A DNA stretch of 64,000 bases, from NCBI GenBank assembly GCA_023623175.1, contig JAMNXU010000018.1, positions 30,209 through 94,208 on the forward strand. The letters run 5' to 3'. This stretch comes from Bacillota bacterium (GTDB lineage: Bacteria; Bacillota; Clostridia; Acetivibrionales; JAMNXU01). Of this stretch, positions 18,882-27,554 are shown piece by piece; position 1 is the first letter of the stretch; the number at the start of each line of letters is the position of its first letter. The position numbers and the translations under genes are program-made. The notes beneath the pieces are model-generated. The model was given only the letters and a program-made list of their open reading frames with translations, did no database searches and was not told the DNA's origin.

Positions 18882-18998
18882 GTGCTTGTTTGTGTACTTG
18901 TTTACACGGCAAGGGGATTTATCCCGCAAGGATTTCATAATACCCGGAGAGCTGGCAGAAAAGATACAAAAGAAGATAACATTAATAAAAAATAACAC

Positions 18999-19038
18999 TT
19001 AACAACTCTGTAACATCTTTATGCTAGTATTTTACTAT
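18999..19038 (+). promoter_or_regulatory. PhoP-type direct repeats before the response regulator gene
   Basis: TTAACA (18999-19004), 5 nt, GTAACA (19010-19015), 5 nt, ATGCTA (19021-19026), with TACTAT (19033-19038) as a possible -10. The 11-bp period of TT(A/T/C)ACA hexamers matches the PhoP/PhoB-type box. The same arrangement precedes the secreted protein gene at 21417, suggesting autoregulation by the encoded response regulator. Confidence 0.55.
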
Positions 19039-19109
19039 ATAAAATTTTATCGTGCATCGCCATTACATTGCACAGTCTAATTCATTAATTAATTCTGGGA
19101 AGTGGAATA

Positions 19110-19769
19110 ATGGCCAACATAATGGTTGTGGAAGACGAAACCGCGATTGCCGACCTGATTTTGCTCAATCTGAAACTGGTGGGGCATAATGGTTTTCACG
19201 TCGGCAACGGCAATGACGTGATCAATAGTATTCAAGAATTTAAACCGGATTTGATCATCCTGGACGTTATGCTGCCGGGAAAAGACGGGTTTGAGCTGAT
19301 GAAGGAAATCGAGCCGCTTGGAATTCCCGTGATTTTTTTGACGGCAAAGGAGGCGCTGACTGACAAAATCAAGGGGCTCAGGCTCGGAGCCGACGACTAC
19401 ATGGTCAAGCCTTTCGCTACCGTTGAGTTGATTGCAAGGATAGACGCGGTTTTGAAACGGTATAAGACCAGTAACAATGTTTTTGTGCTCGACAACCTCG
19501 AAGTTCGTTTGGATGAGCATGTCGTCCTGCTGAACAATGAACCGGTTGATCTGACGGCAAAGGAGTATTCGCTTCTCGAGGTCCTGGTCCGCAACAAGAA
19601 CATTGCGCTTTCGCGCGAAAAGCTGCTCGAGGAAGTTTGGGGTTTTGATTATGTCGGCGACAGCCGCACAGTCGATGTACATATACAGAAACTGAGGAAA
19701 AAGCTTCATCTGGAAGACCGCATCAAAACCATATTCAAAGTGGGATACAGGCTGGAGGTGCCCAGATGA
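19110..19769 (+). CDS. OmpR/PhoB-family response regulator
   Basis: A 219-residue two-component response regulator. The receiver (1-115) has VVEDE at 6-10, phospho-acceptor D52 in LIILDVMLPG, a Thr in FLTAK and Lys in VKPF. A winged-helix DNA-binding domain follows (about 125-217; LTAKEYSLLEVLV, SRTVDVHIQKLRKKL, KVGYRLE). It overlaps the kinase start by 4 bases (ATGA). The PhoP-like hexamer arrays upstream of this gene and of the secreted-protein gene at 21417 are its most likely targets. Pho-regulon membership is inferred only; no phosphate transporter is in view. Confidence 0.92.
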   Translation: MANIMVVEDETAIADLILLNLKLVGHNGFHVGNGNDVINSIQEFKPDLIILDVMLPGKDGFELMKEIEPLGIPVIFLTAKEALTDKIKGLRLGADDYMVKPFATVELIARIDAVLKRYKTSNNVFVLDNLEVRLDEHVVLLNNEPVDLTAKEYSLLEVLVRNKNIALSREKLLEEVWGFDYVGDSRTVDVHIQKLRKKLHLEDRIKTIFKVGYRLEVPR

Positions 19770-21229
19770 GGTTTTGGCAGAAGGCGTTTTTATGCACAAT
19801 CGTTGTTTTCCTGGTTGCATTTGATTTGGTAACCTTTCTTCTTGTAAAGAAAAGCTACTCGCTGAACAGGGAAAACATATATGCCCTGGCTGAGAACGAG
19901 AGGAATATCATACAGAAATCGCTTTACGAAAGACTTTTTAACATCTCCGGTTATTATGCGGACTTAAATGCGGACAACCTGAAAATGTATGTGTCTCCCT
20001 ATGGAGCTTATTACAAGGATCAGAAAATCTACATGGAGCTTTATAAAGGCAACGTTCCTGTTTATTCCAATTTTCCGCATACCATGGAGGGTTCATCAAA
20101 AAACTTGCCTGAAAATTCAATAGGAAATTCAACAGGAAATTCAATGGAAGGGAGACCGGAACTGGACATTGAACCGGGTCAGAAAAGCACCGTGGAAAGG
20201 ACGGTGGGAGGTATCAGCTATTTGTTTATTACCGGTTACCTGGGAGAGCCCTTTTCTGATCTTAAATTTGTGTATATTAAGGATATACAGGATTTGACGG
20301 ATTACAGGAATAAAATGCTGAATTACGCAGTCGTTATCAGTGTTATCGTGTCCGGCATTCTTTCTGTGCTTATAATAGCAATGCTGCTGAAACTGACGGC
20401 ACCCATCCGGAAACTGAACCGAACTGCAAAGGAAATTGCCGACGGGCATTATCAAAAACGTGTTGAAGTAAAAAGCAGGGATGAAATTGGAGAATTTGCG
20501 AGCAATTTCAATGCCATGGCCGATTCGGTGGAAGCCCACATAAGAAAACTGTCTGAATTGACCGAGGAACGGCAGAGGTTCATCAATAACCTCGCCCATG
20601 AAATGCGAACGCCGGTAACAGCCATAATCGGGTACGCTGAGTTTCTGAAATGCGCCAATTATAGCCGTGAAGAAGGCATAAAAGCCATTGACTATATTAT
20701 TCACCAGGGCGAGAGAATGAAGAACATGGCAAGCAAGCTGCTGGACCTGTCCCGCCTTAACAATGCGGACATAGAATTAGAAACGGTTGACGTGGGGGAA
20801 ATTATTGAAAATGTTGAACAAACGCTGATGCAAAGCATCAATGAGAAGAAAGTCAATATAACAAAGGACTTGCAGGTGACTGAAATCGAGGGTGACAAGG
20901 ATTTGATGGAATCTTTCATGCAAAATGTCATCGAAAATGCCGTCAGGGCGCTGCCGGCAGGCGGTAAAGTTGAAATAAAAACCTATGATAACGGAAAAGA
21001 ATCGATCCTTTCCGTTTCTGACAACGGTATGGGAATGAGTGAAGACGAGCTGAAGAAAATATTTGAGCCGTTCTACCGTGTGGACAAATCGAGATCTAGG
21101 GCTTATGGAGGTGCAGGATTGGGCTTGGCTTTGTGCAAGAGGATTTGCGAGCTCCATAATGCCGAAATGAATATAACTTCAAAACCGGGAGCCGGGACAA
21201 GAGTGGAGGCCAAATTTCAGAAGCAGTGA
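19766..21229 (+). CDS. Sensor histidine kinase
   Basis: A 487-residue membrane kinase paired with the preceding regulator. It has a transmembrane helix at about 8-27, an extracytoplasmic sensor region (28-185), a second helix at about 190-212, HAMP (about 213-265), HisKA with the phosphorylated H278 in NNLAHEMRTP, and an ATPase domain with N, G1 (DNGMGM), F (FEPFYRVDKSR) and G2 (GGAGLGLAL) boxes. The sensor region contains a short tandem repeat (ENSIGNSTGNSMEG) from 12-bp slippage units. There is no PAS domain. The stimulus is unknown. Confidence 0.92.
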   Translation: MRFWQKAFLCTIVVFLVAFDLVTFLLVKKSYSLNRENIYALAENERNIIQKSLYERLFNISGYYADLNADNLKMYVSPYGAYYKDQKIYMELYKGNVPVYSNFPHTMEGSSKNLPENSIGNSTGNSMEGRPELDIEPGQKSTVERTVGGISYLFITGYLGEPFSDLKFVYIKDIQDLTDYRNKMLNYAVVISVIVSGILSVLIIAMLLKLTAPIRKLNRTAKEIADGHYQKRVEVKSRDEIGEFASNFNAMADSVEAHIRKLSELTEERQRFINNLAHEMRTPVTAIIGYAEFLKCANYSREEGIKAIDYIIHQGERMKNMASKLLDLSRLNNADIELETVDVGEIIENVEQTLMQSINEKKVNITKDLQVTEIEGDKDLMESFMQNVIENAVRALPAGGKVEIKTYDNGKESILSVSDNGMGMSEDELKKIFEPFYRVDKSRSRAYGGAGLGLALCKRICELHNAEMNITSKPGAGTRVEAKFQKQ

Positions 21230-21312
21230 AGGCAGAAAATACAGTAAAGGCAGAAAAAGCGAAAAATGCAGTAAAAGCAGCAAATAAAAAAATGAACGGG
21301 GAAATTGCATTT

Positions 21313-21370
21313 TTTACAACTCTTTTACAACTTGATAAAAACCCTGTGACATGACAGCTTTAATTATAAT
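21313..21370 (+). promoter_or_regulatory. PhoP-type operator and promoter of the secreted-protein gene
   Basis: TTTACA (21313-21318), TTTACA (21324-21329), ATAAAA (21335-21340) and GTGACA (21346-21351) lie exactly 11 bp apart, 13 bp before TATAAT (21365-21370). There is no good -35 at the normal distance, as expected for an activator-dependent promoter. Four hexamers with 5-nt spacers is the classical PhoP box layout. Confidence 0.6.
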
Positions 21371-21416
21371 ACTGCAGCTGCTGCACAATATATGAATTTA
21401 AAAGGAGTGTTTAGTC

Positions 21417-22085
21417 ATGAACAAGATAACAAAGATACTTACGGGAACCGCAGTGACGATAGCGCTCGGGGTGGGATTAATTCTCGGAAATGCCGCGCTT
21501 GTTTCTTTTGCCATGGGAACAGATAATCCTGTAACTAAGCCGGTGATTGAACCAGATTCATCAGCAAATCCTGGGGCCAGAACCGGTAATGTAGTTGTAA
21601 TGGGTAACATGACGAGCAGAATAACTTATATGGCCAGGGGATGGGAAAACCTGCCTGGGGATAAGGCAGATGATGTTCTCAACCTGCAGATAGAAGAAAA
21701 GGAGCGTTTGCTTAAGGAAAAACTTAGAGCCAGCGGGTTTACGGAAGAAGAAATCGCCATGAGGATAGAAGAAATAAGAAACGCGCTTAAAAATCCCGTT
21801 TATGTGGAAGGTAAACCGGGGGCAAACGACATTGCCGCTGAGAAAGCCGTTGAAATTGCCAGGTCGGCCATTATGGAAAAGTACGCCCTGACGGACGATA
21901 CCCTCAAACGTTTCAGTATCTACTCGGGATTCAATGTAGCTGATCCTGAAAATCCAAAGTGGCATGTCAGTTTCTACCCGACAGACAAGGCGGATTATGC
22001 GGAAATTGGCTGCTACAATGTGATTCTTGACCCCGTTACAGGAAAAATTATCAGTATTACATCTGCAGCCGACGGCAGAGGATAA
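21417..22085 (+). CDS. Secreted protein of unknown function, PepSY-like C-terminus
   Basis: A 222-residue protein with a signal peptide (residues 1-32, KILTGTAVTIALGVGLILGNAALVSFA). A Ser/Pro-rich spacer is followed by a helical segment (about 80-125, QIEEKERLLKEKLRASG) and a C-terminal domain (about 135-220) with WHVSFYP and CYNVILDPVTGKIISI, the latter typical of PepSY-type domains. It follows the two-component pair and carries the same hexamer array as that pair. AAAGGAG precedes the ATG and a strong terminator follows, so it is its own transcript. Function is unknown; it may modulate the kinase or surface enzymes. Confidence 0.75.
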   Translation: MNKITKILTGTAVTIALGVGLILGNAALVSFAMGTDNPVTKPVIEPDSSANPGARTGNVVVMGNMTSRITYMARGWENLPGDKADDVLNLQIEEKERLLKEKLRASGFTEEEIAMRIEEIRNALKNPVYVEGKPGANDIAAEKAVEIARSAIMEKYALTDDTLKRFSIYSGFNVADPENPKWHVSFYPTDKADYAEIGCYNVILDPVTGKIISITSAADGRG

Positions 22086-22114
22086 CGGTATGATTGATAT
22101 TGAATAAAATACAG

Positions 22115-22147
22115 CCATCCCTATACTTTTAATAGGGATGGTTTTTT
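22115..22147 (+). terminator. Terminator of the secreted-protein gene
   Basis: CCATCCCTAT (22115-22124), 7-nt loop, ATAGGGATGG (22132-22141), then TTTTTTAT: a 10-bp perfect stem with a U tract. Confidence 0.95.
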
Positions 22148-22158
22148 ATATTACAAAA

Positions 22159-22199
22159 ATGTCACACGAAATGCCTGAAATGTCACATGAATCAATGTC
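22159..22199 (+). promoter_or_regulatory. Candidate operator upstream of the ABC transporter
   Basis: ATGTCACA at 22159 and 22180 (21 bp apart) and ATGTCG at 22195 are repeated ahead of the transporter start. They could be the binding region of the BceR-type regulator encoded downstream; this is context only. Confidence 0.3.
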
Positions 22200-22263
22200 G
22201 CCGCAGCCTGGGCCGCGCTAACATATAGTTGAAAAAGAAACAGGAAACCGGGAGGTTATTGTG

Positions 22264-23028
22264 ATGGAGTTATTGAAGGTTATCGGTATAAAGAAAACAT
22301 ATACAACCCGTTTCGGCGGAAACCAGGTGCAGGCGCTGAAAGGCGTTACATTTACCGTGGAAGCCGGAGAATTCATAGCAATCATGGGCGAATCGGGCTC
22401 GGGGAAGACCACGCTTCTGAATATTCTCGCGGCGCTGGACAAGCCGACGGCGGGACAGGTGATCCTGGAAGGACGGGAACTTTCGGGCATAAAAGACAAG
22501 GAGCTCGCGGCTTTCCGGCGCAACAACCTTGGATTTGTATTCCAGGAATTTAACCTGCTCGACACGTTTTCAATCCGGGATAATATTTTGCTTCCGCTTG
22601 TGCTGGGAGGAAAAAGCGTCGCGGAAATGAAAAAAAGACTGATTCCGGTTGTGCAGTCCCTTGGGATTGAAGGAATCCTGGATAAGTTCCCCTATGAGGT
22701 TTCCGGGGGAGAAAAGCAGCGCACGGCCGTAGCCCGCGCGTTGATCACGAATCCGAAACTGATCCTGGCCGATGAACCAACGGGAGCGCTGGATTCCCAT
22801 TCCTCCGACGAACTGCTGAGGACATTTGCAAGGATAAATGAGAGCGGCCAGACCATACTGATGGTTACCCATTCCGTCAATGCCGCATCCAGCGCCAGGA
22901 GGGTCCTGTTCATCCGCGACGGCGTGATATTCCACCAGATTTACCGCGGAGACGCAACGCGCGAACAGTTCTATCAGAAAATTTCCGACACTCTCACGAT
23001 GCTGAGGACCGGGGGTGAGAGGAAATGA
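22264..23028 (+). CDS. BceA-type ABC transporter ATP-binding protein
   Basis: A 254-residue ATPase of the MacB/BceA branch. Walker A is GESGSGKTT, the signature is VSGGEKQR, Walker B is LILADEPTGALD, with H-loop in MVTHS. ATG 22264 is preferred over GTG 22261 because GGAGG at 22251-22255 is then 8 nt away. It overlaps the permease start by 4 bases. Together with the permease and the two-component pair after it, this is a BceABRS-type module, which in Firmicutes senses and detoxifies peptide antibiotics such as bacitracin, nisin or lipid II binders. The specific peptide cannot be read from sequence. Confidence 0.93.
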   Translation: MELLKVIGIKKTYTTRFGGNQVQALKGVTFTVEAGEFIAIMGESGSGKTTLLNILAALDKPTAGQVILEGRELSGIKDKELAAFRRNNLGFVFQEFNLLDTFSIRDNILLPLVLGGKSVAEMKKRLIPVVQSLGIEGILDKFPYEVSGGEKQRTAVARALITNPKLILADEPTGALDSHSSDELLRTFARINESGQTILMVTHSVNAASSARRVLFIRDGVIFHQIYRGDATREQFYQKISDTLTMLRTGGERK

Positions 23029-25091
23029 AAACGGGATTCAAAACAGCTTTTTATTTTAAACTGGCGCTGAACAATATAAGAAAAAATTATCGTTTTTTTG
23101 TGCCCCGTATTCTCACGGGAGCCGGATTGCTCGGCTGCTTCTATATTGTTTTCACGCTGGCCATGGACGAACGCCTTGCCCAGGTTCGCGGAGGCACTTA
23201 TATACCGACGATCATGGGATTGGGCACTTATGTCATGGCGCTGCTATCGTTCATACTGATGCTGTACACGAACAGCTTTCTTATGAAACAGAGAAAACGC
23301 GAGTTTGGCATGTACAATGTCCTTGGTATGGAAAAGCGGCATGTGGGAAGGGTTATTTTGCATGAAATGATGATTGGCGGTTTCATCTCCGTTGCGTTGG
23401 GTCTGGTGTTCGGCATCCTTTTCTACAAACTGAGCTCGCTGCTTATATGCAGGTTGCTTGGTGTGGATGTTATCCTCGGATTTTATTTCATCAGGCTCAA
23501 AACGCTGATTCCTCCCGCAATATTCTTTATACTGCTGGATACGCTCACGTATTTGTTCAACAGGATCAGCATTGCGCGACTAAAGCCCGTTGAGCTTATA
23601 AATAGCAGCCACACCGGCGAAAGGGAGCCGAAGGTGAAATGGCTTATACTGGTTGTCGGAATTATCACCCTTTCAGCCGGCTATTACATCGCGCTTACAA
23701 CAAAAAGTCCTCTTGAAGCGCTGTACCTGTTTTTTTTTGCCGTAATACTTGTAATTGCCGGCACCTACTGCCTGTTTGTGTCCGGGAGCATATTCATATT
23801 GAAATTACTGAAGAAAAACGAGAGATTTTATTATAACAAAAACCATATGACAGCTGTTTCGGGGCTCCTTTACAGGATGAAGCAGAATGCGGTCGGGCTT
23901 GCGTCGATTGCGATTCTCGCAACAGGCGTGCTCGTTATGATTTCCACCACGGTAAGCCTTTACTCGGGAATGCAGCAAACACTGGACCAGAACTACCCGT
24001 ATCATCTTTATATTTCAGCAGGTTATGAAGATAAAGAGGGAAATGTGGTGCAAATACCCCGGGAGCTGCTGGCTCAAATAGTTGAAGAAGCTGCCCGTGA
24101 ATACGGAGTGGGCATCAGGTCCGTGGAAATGCAAAGATACCTGCAGGTTGCCTATATGTATGAAAAAGGAGCCTTTACTTCCACCGTGCCCCGGGTTTTT
24201 GATCTGAATTTTGGAAATGTGGCGAATGTCACCTTTATCACCCGTGATGAGTATGAGAACCTGACCGGTGCAAAGCTTGAACTTGATAAAGGAGAAATCG
24301 CTGTTTGCGCCATTTCCACCAAGTTCGGGGACAGGGGAATCACTAACGGGTTCCTCACGATTGACGGGAAGACTTACCGGGTTGCAATGACCCTGAAGTC
24401 CTTTCCGGTACAGGACAGGATGTCCACGACAGTAAATTGCTACGGCATAATTGTCAGCGATAACGAAACGCTTGATGAAATATATGAATCACAGAAAGAG
24501 GCATATGATGTGAGAGCTTCGGAATATATAAACCAGCTGGCGGTTTTGTACGCTGATACTCAAAAGGCATGCGACGCAGGGCAGGCAATGCATGACACCA
24601 TCTGGAGGAAGCTGTTTGCCGCCTACAGGGATCAGGAGGAGAATATCGGTTCATGGAGAATAGATTTTGATTCGCTGTGGGACGCGAGGGAATACATCTA
24701 CGGAATGTACGGGACGCTGCTGTTTCTCGGCATACTTCTCGGGTTTGTGTGCATGTTTGCCACGGTGCTCATCATTTACTACAAGCAGATTTCGGAGGGT
24801 TACGAGGACAGGAACAGGTACCAGATAATGCAGAAAATAGGCATGGGGCCTGATGAAGTCAGGAAGAGCATTCAGCGCCAGATACTGATGGTGTTTTTCC
24901 TGCCGCTCGTTGTGGCGGGAGTGCATACGGCCTTTGCTTTCCCGATCCTTGAAAAACTGTTGCACATACTGCTTCTTTCGAGCACATGGCTTTTTGTGGG
25001 CTGCAGCATAATTGTATATGTAGTTTTTGCTGTCGTGTATGTATTGATTTATGCCGGTACCGCAAAGGTATATTACCAGATAGTGCGTTAA
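23025..25091 (+). CDS. BceB-type ABC transporter permease
   Basis: A 688-residue permease with the BceB topology: about ten transmembrane segments, FtsX-like regions near 50-190 and 565-685, and one large extracytoplasmic domain (about 310-550) between segments seven and eight. The RKREFGMYNVLGMEKRHV stretch after the second helix is typical of this family. In known systems the permease forms a sensory complex with the small-sensor kinase, so transport flux itself signals. The gene is translationally coupled to the ATPase and is followed by a 344-bp gap holding a 13-bp repeat array before the regulator gene. Confidence 0.93.
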   Translation: MKTGFKTAFYFKLALNNIRKNYRFFVPRILTGAGLLGCFYIVFTLAMDERLAQVRGGTYIPTIMGLGTYVMALLSFILMLYTNSFLMKQRKREFGMYNVLGMEKRHVGRVILHEMMIGGFISVALGLVFGILFYKLSSLLICRLLGVDVILGFYFIRLKTLIPPAIFFILLDTLTYLFNRISIARLKPVELINSSHTGEREPKVKWLILVVGIITLSAGYYIALTTKSPLEALYLFFFAVILVIAGTYCLFVSGSIFILKLLKKNERFYYNKNHMTAVSGLLYRMKQNAVGLASIAILATGVLVMISTTVSLYSGMQQTLDQNYPYHLYISAGYEDKEGNVVQIPRELLAQIVEEAAREYGVGIRSVEMQRYLQVAYMYEKGAFTSTVPRVFDLNFGNVANVTFITRDEYENLTGAKLELDKGEIAVCAISTKFGDRGITNGFLTIDGKTYRVAMTLKSFPVQDRMSTTVNCYGIIVSDNETLDEIYESQKEAYDVRASEYINQLAVLYADTQKACDAGQAMHDTIWRKLFAAYRDQEENIGSWRIDFDSLWDAREYIYGMYGTLLFLGILLGFVCMFATVLIIYYKQISEGYEDRNRYQIMQKIGMGPDEVRKSIQRQILMVFFLPLVVAGVHTAFAFPILEKLLHILLLSSTWLFVGCSIIVYVVFAVVYVLIYAGTAKVYYQIVR

Positions 25092-25184
25092 GGAAGGGAG
25101 AATCAAATAAACTTAACAGATCGTTTTGACCAGGTAATTTTAATATTTGACCGAGTATTTTGGTTTTTATTACGTAATTTCGGT

Positions 25185-25325
25185 TGAGTAATTCATAAGT
25201 AATTCAATTGTGTAGTTCAATTGAGTAATTTGATTGAGTAGTTCAATTGAGTGATTCAGTTTAATAGTACAATTGAGTGGTTTAATTGAGGAATTCGATT
25301 GAGTATTTTGGTTAAGTATGATTAT
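25185..25325. repeat. 13-bp degenerate tandem repeat, eleven copies
   Basis: Eleven consecutive units (two of 12 bp, nine of 13 bp) with consensus TGAGTAATTCAAT occupy the gap between the permease and its response regulator. Unit seven (TTAATAGTACAAT) is the most diverged. No ORF or terminator is seen in the gap. Confidence 0.92.
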
Positions 25326-25435
25326 GATGTATTATGTGAATGAGGATTTATGACTGTTGATTTAATGTATAAATGACTTAAGATTAAACCATATACACAC
25401 AAATGCCGGGTGCCGGGGACCCTGGAGGGATGAGA

Positions 25436-26107
25436 ATGTACCGGATTTTGCTGGTGGAGGACGATTTTTCTCTTGCCGACGCAATGAAAAAGCAGCTTGA
25501 AAGCTGGGGAAACGAGGTTTGCGTTGTTACCGATTTTCAGAATGTGATGTCCGCATTCCATGAATACCAGCCTCATTTGGTCCTGCTCGATATAATGCTG
25601 CCGTTTTACAATGGCTATTACTGGTGCAACGAGATACGGCGCGTCTCCAACGTCCCGGTCGTTTTTATCTCCTCCGCCTCGGACAATATGAATATTGTCA
25701 TGGCGATCAACATGGGCGGTGACGACTTTATTACAAAACCCGTGGACCCGATGGTGCTTACGGCCAAAATACAGGCTTTGCTTCGCCGCACCTACGAAAT
25801 AGGCGACAGCGCTCCTATAATTGAATTCCACGGAGCGGTGCTGAATCTGAATGATCATTCCGTTGTTTTTCGCGGAAGACGCCTGGAATTGACAAGAAAT
25901 GAGTTCCGCATCCTGCACACGCTCCTTGAGAACAAGGGAAAGATTGTAAGCCGCGATCAGCTGATGACGAGGCTTTGGCAGGATGACTGCTACGTGGAGG
26001 AGAACACACTGACGGTAAATGTGGCGAGACTTCGAAGAAAGCTCGAAGAATTCGGGCTTTCCGATGTTATCATCACAAAGCCGGGAAGCGGGTATATGGC
26101 GAAGTGA
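25436..26107 (+). CDS. BceR-type response regulator
   Basis: About 223 residues, OmpR/PhoB family. The receiver begins YRILLVEDDFSLADAMKKQ, with phospho-acceptor D52 in VLLDIMLPF and TKP as the Lys loop. The winged helix follows (LTRNEFRILHTLLEN, EENTLTVNVARLRRKL, TKPGSGYM). ATG 25436 is chosen because GGAGG at 25424-25428 is 7 nt upstream; starts at 25403 and 25430 are less well placed. It should activate the BceAB transporter genes upstream. Unusually, the transporter genes come before the two-component genes here. Confidence 0.92.
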   Translation: MYRILLVEDDFSLADAMKKQLESWGNEVCVVTDFQNVMSAFHEYQPHLVLLDIMLPFYNGYYWCNEIRRVSNVPVVFISSASDNMNIVMAINMGGDDFITKPVDPMVLTAKIQALLRRTYEIGDSAPIIEFHGAVLNLNDHSVVFRGRRLELTRNEFRILHTLLENKGKIVSRDQLMTRLWQDDCYVEENTLTVNVARLRRKLEEFGLSDVIITKPGSGYMAK

Positions 26108-26333
26108 AAAGCGGGATAAAAATAATTCAGGGGAATTTGGGTTGCAACCAATTTGGGGATTTATCTTAATTTAAAAATTTAAAGATTAAAAGTAATAAAT
26201 GGGGAGACGTTAAGCGTGATAAACGGGTAATGACCCCATTTACACTGAGTCCAGACCCGGGATTATCAGAAGTAATGTGTTGAAGTAATGAATTAAAGGC
26301 GGGAAGATCGACGAAAATGAAAGGAAAAGCAAG

Positions 26334-27374
26334 ATGAAAGGCACAACGAAGAAGAACCGGACATGGGCGGTTTTTGCAGACTGCCTGAAAAAACACCGTG
26401 CAACGGCGCTGGTGTTTGCGGTTTATACGGTCATCAGCCTGGTTATTTTCAGCCTTTACAACCTGGTTTTGGAGCCGTTCATGTATGCCGCAGTCCTCAT
26501 CGGCTTTTTTGTTGCGGCCCTTTTTTGCATAGACTTTGCCAAAGAGCTGAACAGGGCGGCAGGAAGGGAACGCGCGCTGGCATCCTTAGGCGCGCAAATA
26601 AGCGAATTGCCGCCGGCGAATTCACTGGCCGAAGCGGATTACAGGGAAATGCTCCGTGTTTTGGGCAAAAGGCTGGAAGAATTGACTGCAAATTTTGAAA
26701 ACGAGCACCAGGATATGCTTGACTACTTTACTGCATGGGTACATCAGATTAAAACGCCCATTGCGGTCATGCGGCTGAGGATAGGCGGCGAAGACACGGA
26801 TGAACACCGCGCGCTGGCGGCCGAGCTGTTCCGGATAGAACAATATGTGGACATGGTGCTCCAGTATATACGCCTCGGCAGCGAGACGAACGACCTGGTA
26901 ATAAAGGAATACAGCCTTGACGAACTTATACGCGATTCCGTCAGGAAGTACGCCGGGCAGTTTATATACAGAAAAGTGAAACTGGAATATGAGCCGACCG
27001 ACCTTAAGATTGTGACGGATCGCAAATGGTTTTCATGCATCATTGAACAAATTTTGTCCAACGCAATCAAGTATACTCCCGAGGGAACGGTGACAATCCG
27101 CGTGAGCGACGAAGGCATCCTGCGGATCAGCGATACGGGCATCGGCATTGCTGCCGAGGACCTTCCGCGCATTTTTGAAATGGGGTATACGGGCAGCAAC
27201 GGAAGAATGGAGGAGCGGCTCGGTCAAAAATCCAGCGGGCTCGGGCTTTATCTTTGCAAAAAAGCGGCAGACATGCTGTCGATTCCTGTAAATGTTGAAA
27301 GCGCTCCCGGAAGAGGAAGCACATTTATCCTGGACCTGAGGCAAAAACGAAACGGAAAAATTTTCTATACATGA
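26334..27374 (+). CDS. BceS-type intramembrane-sensing histidine kinase
   Basis: A 346-residue kinase with two closely spaced transmembrane helices (about 20-38 and 45-65) and almost no extracytoplasmic loop, the hallmark of BceS kinases that rely on the transporter as sensor. The dimerisation domain has H137 in WVHQIKTPIAVMRL, followed by ATPase boxes (EQILSNAIKYTP, DTGIGI, SSGLGLYLCKKAADML). A 226-bp AT-rich gap separates it from the regulator gene. Repeats of the GGGACA family follow immediately. Confidence 0.93.
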   Translation: MKGTTKKNRTWAVFADCLKKHRATALVFAVYTVISLVIFSLYNLVLEPFMYAAVLIGFFVAALFCIDFAKELNRAAGRERALASLGAQISELPPANSLAEADYREMLRVLGKRLEELTANFENEHQDMLDYFTAWVHQIKTPIAVMRLRIGGEDTDEHRALAAELFRIEQYVDMVLQYIRLGSETNDLVIKEYSLDELIRDSVRKYAGQFIYRKVKLEYEPTDLKIVTDRKWFSCIIEQILSNAIKYTPEGTVTIRVSDEGILRISDTGIGIAAEDLPRIFEMGYTGSNGRMEERLGQKSSGLGLYLCKKAADMLSIPVNVESAPGRGSTFILDLRQKRNGKIFYT

Positions 27375-27435
27375 GGCAAAACACGAGCTCATCAGATCTC
27401 TGAAATGCGGATAACTGTGGTGGTACATTGATATC

Positions 27436-27524
27436 GTCCCAGTGGCCATATGGGACAGAAGAACCGTCCCCGTGTCCCACCTTGGGACAAGAGAACCGTC
27501 CCCGTGTCCCAGTCCCCGTGTCCC
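27436..27524. repeat. GGGACA palindromic repeat cluster
   Basis: Two full 27-bp copies (27452-27478 and 27484-27510), a half copy before (GTCCC at 27436) and a partial copy after (27511-27524). They lie in the leader of the SGNH hydrolase gene. Confidence 0.95.
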
Positions 27525-27554
27525 AAGCATCAATAGGAAAGAGAGGTTGAGAAT

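Noticed and set aside
25185..25325. CRISPR array
   Set aside because: The units are contiguous 12-13-bp degenerate repeats with no spacers and no cas genes nearby.
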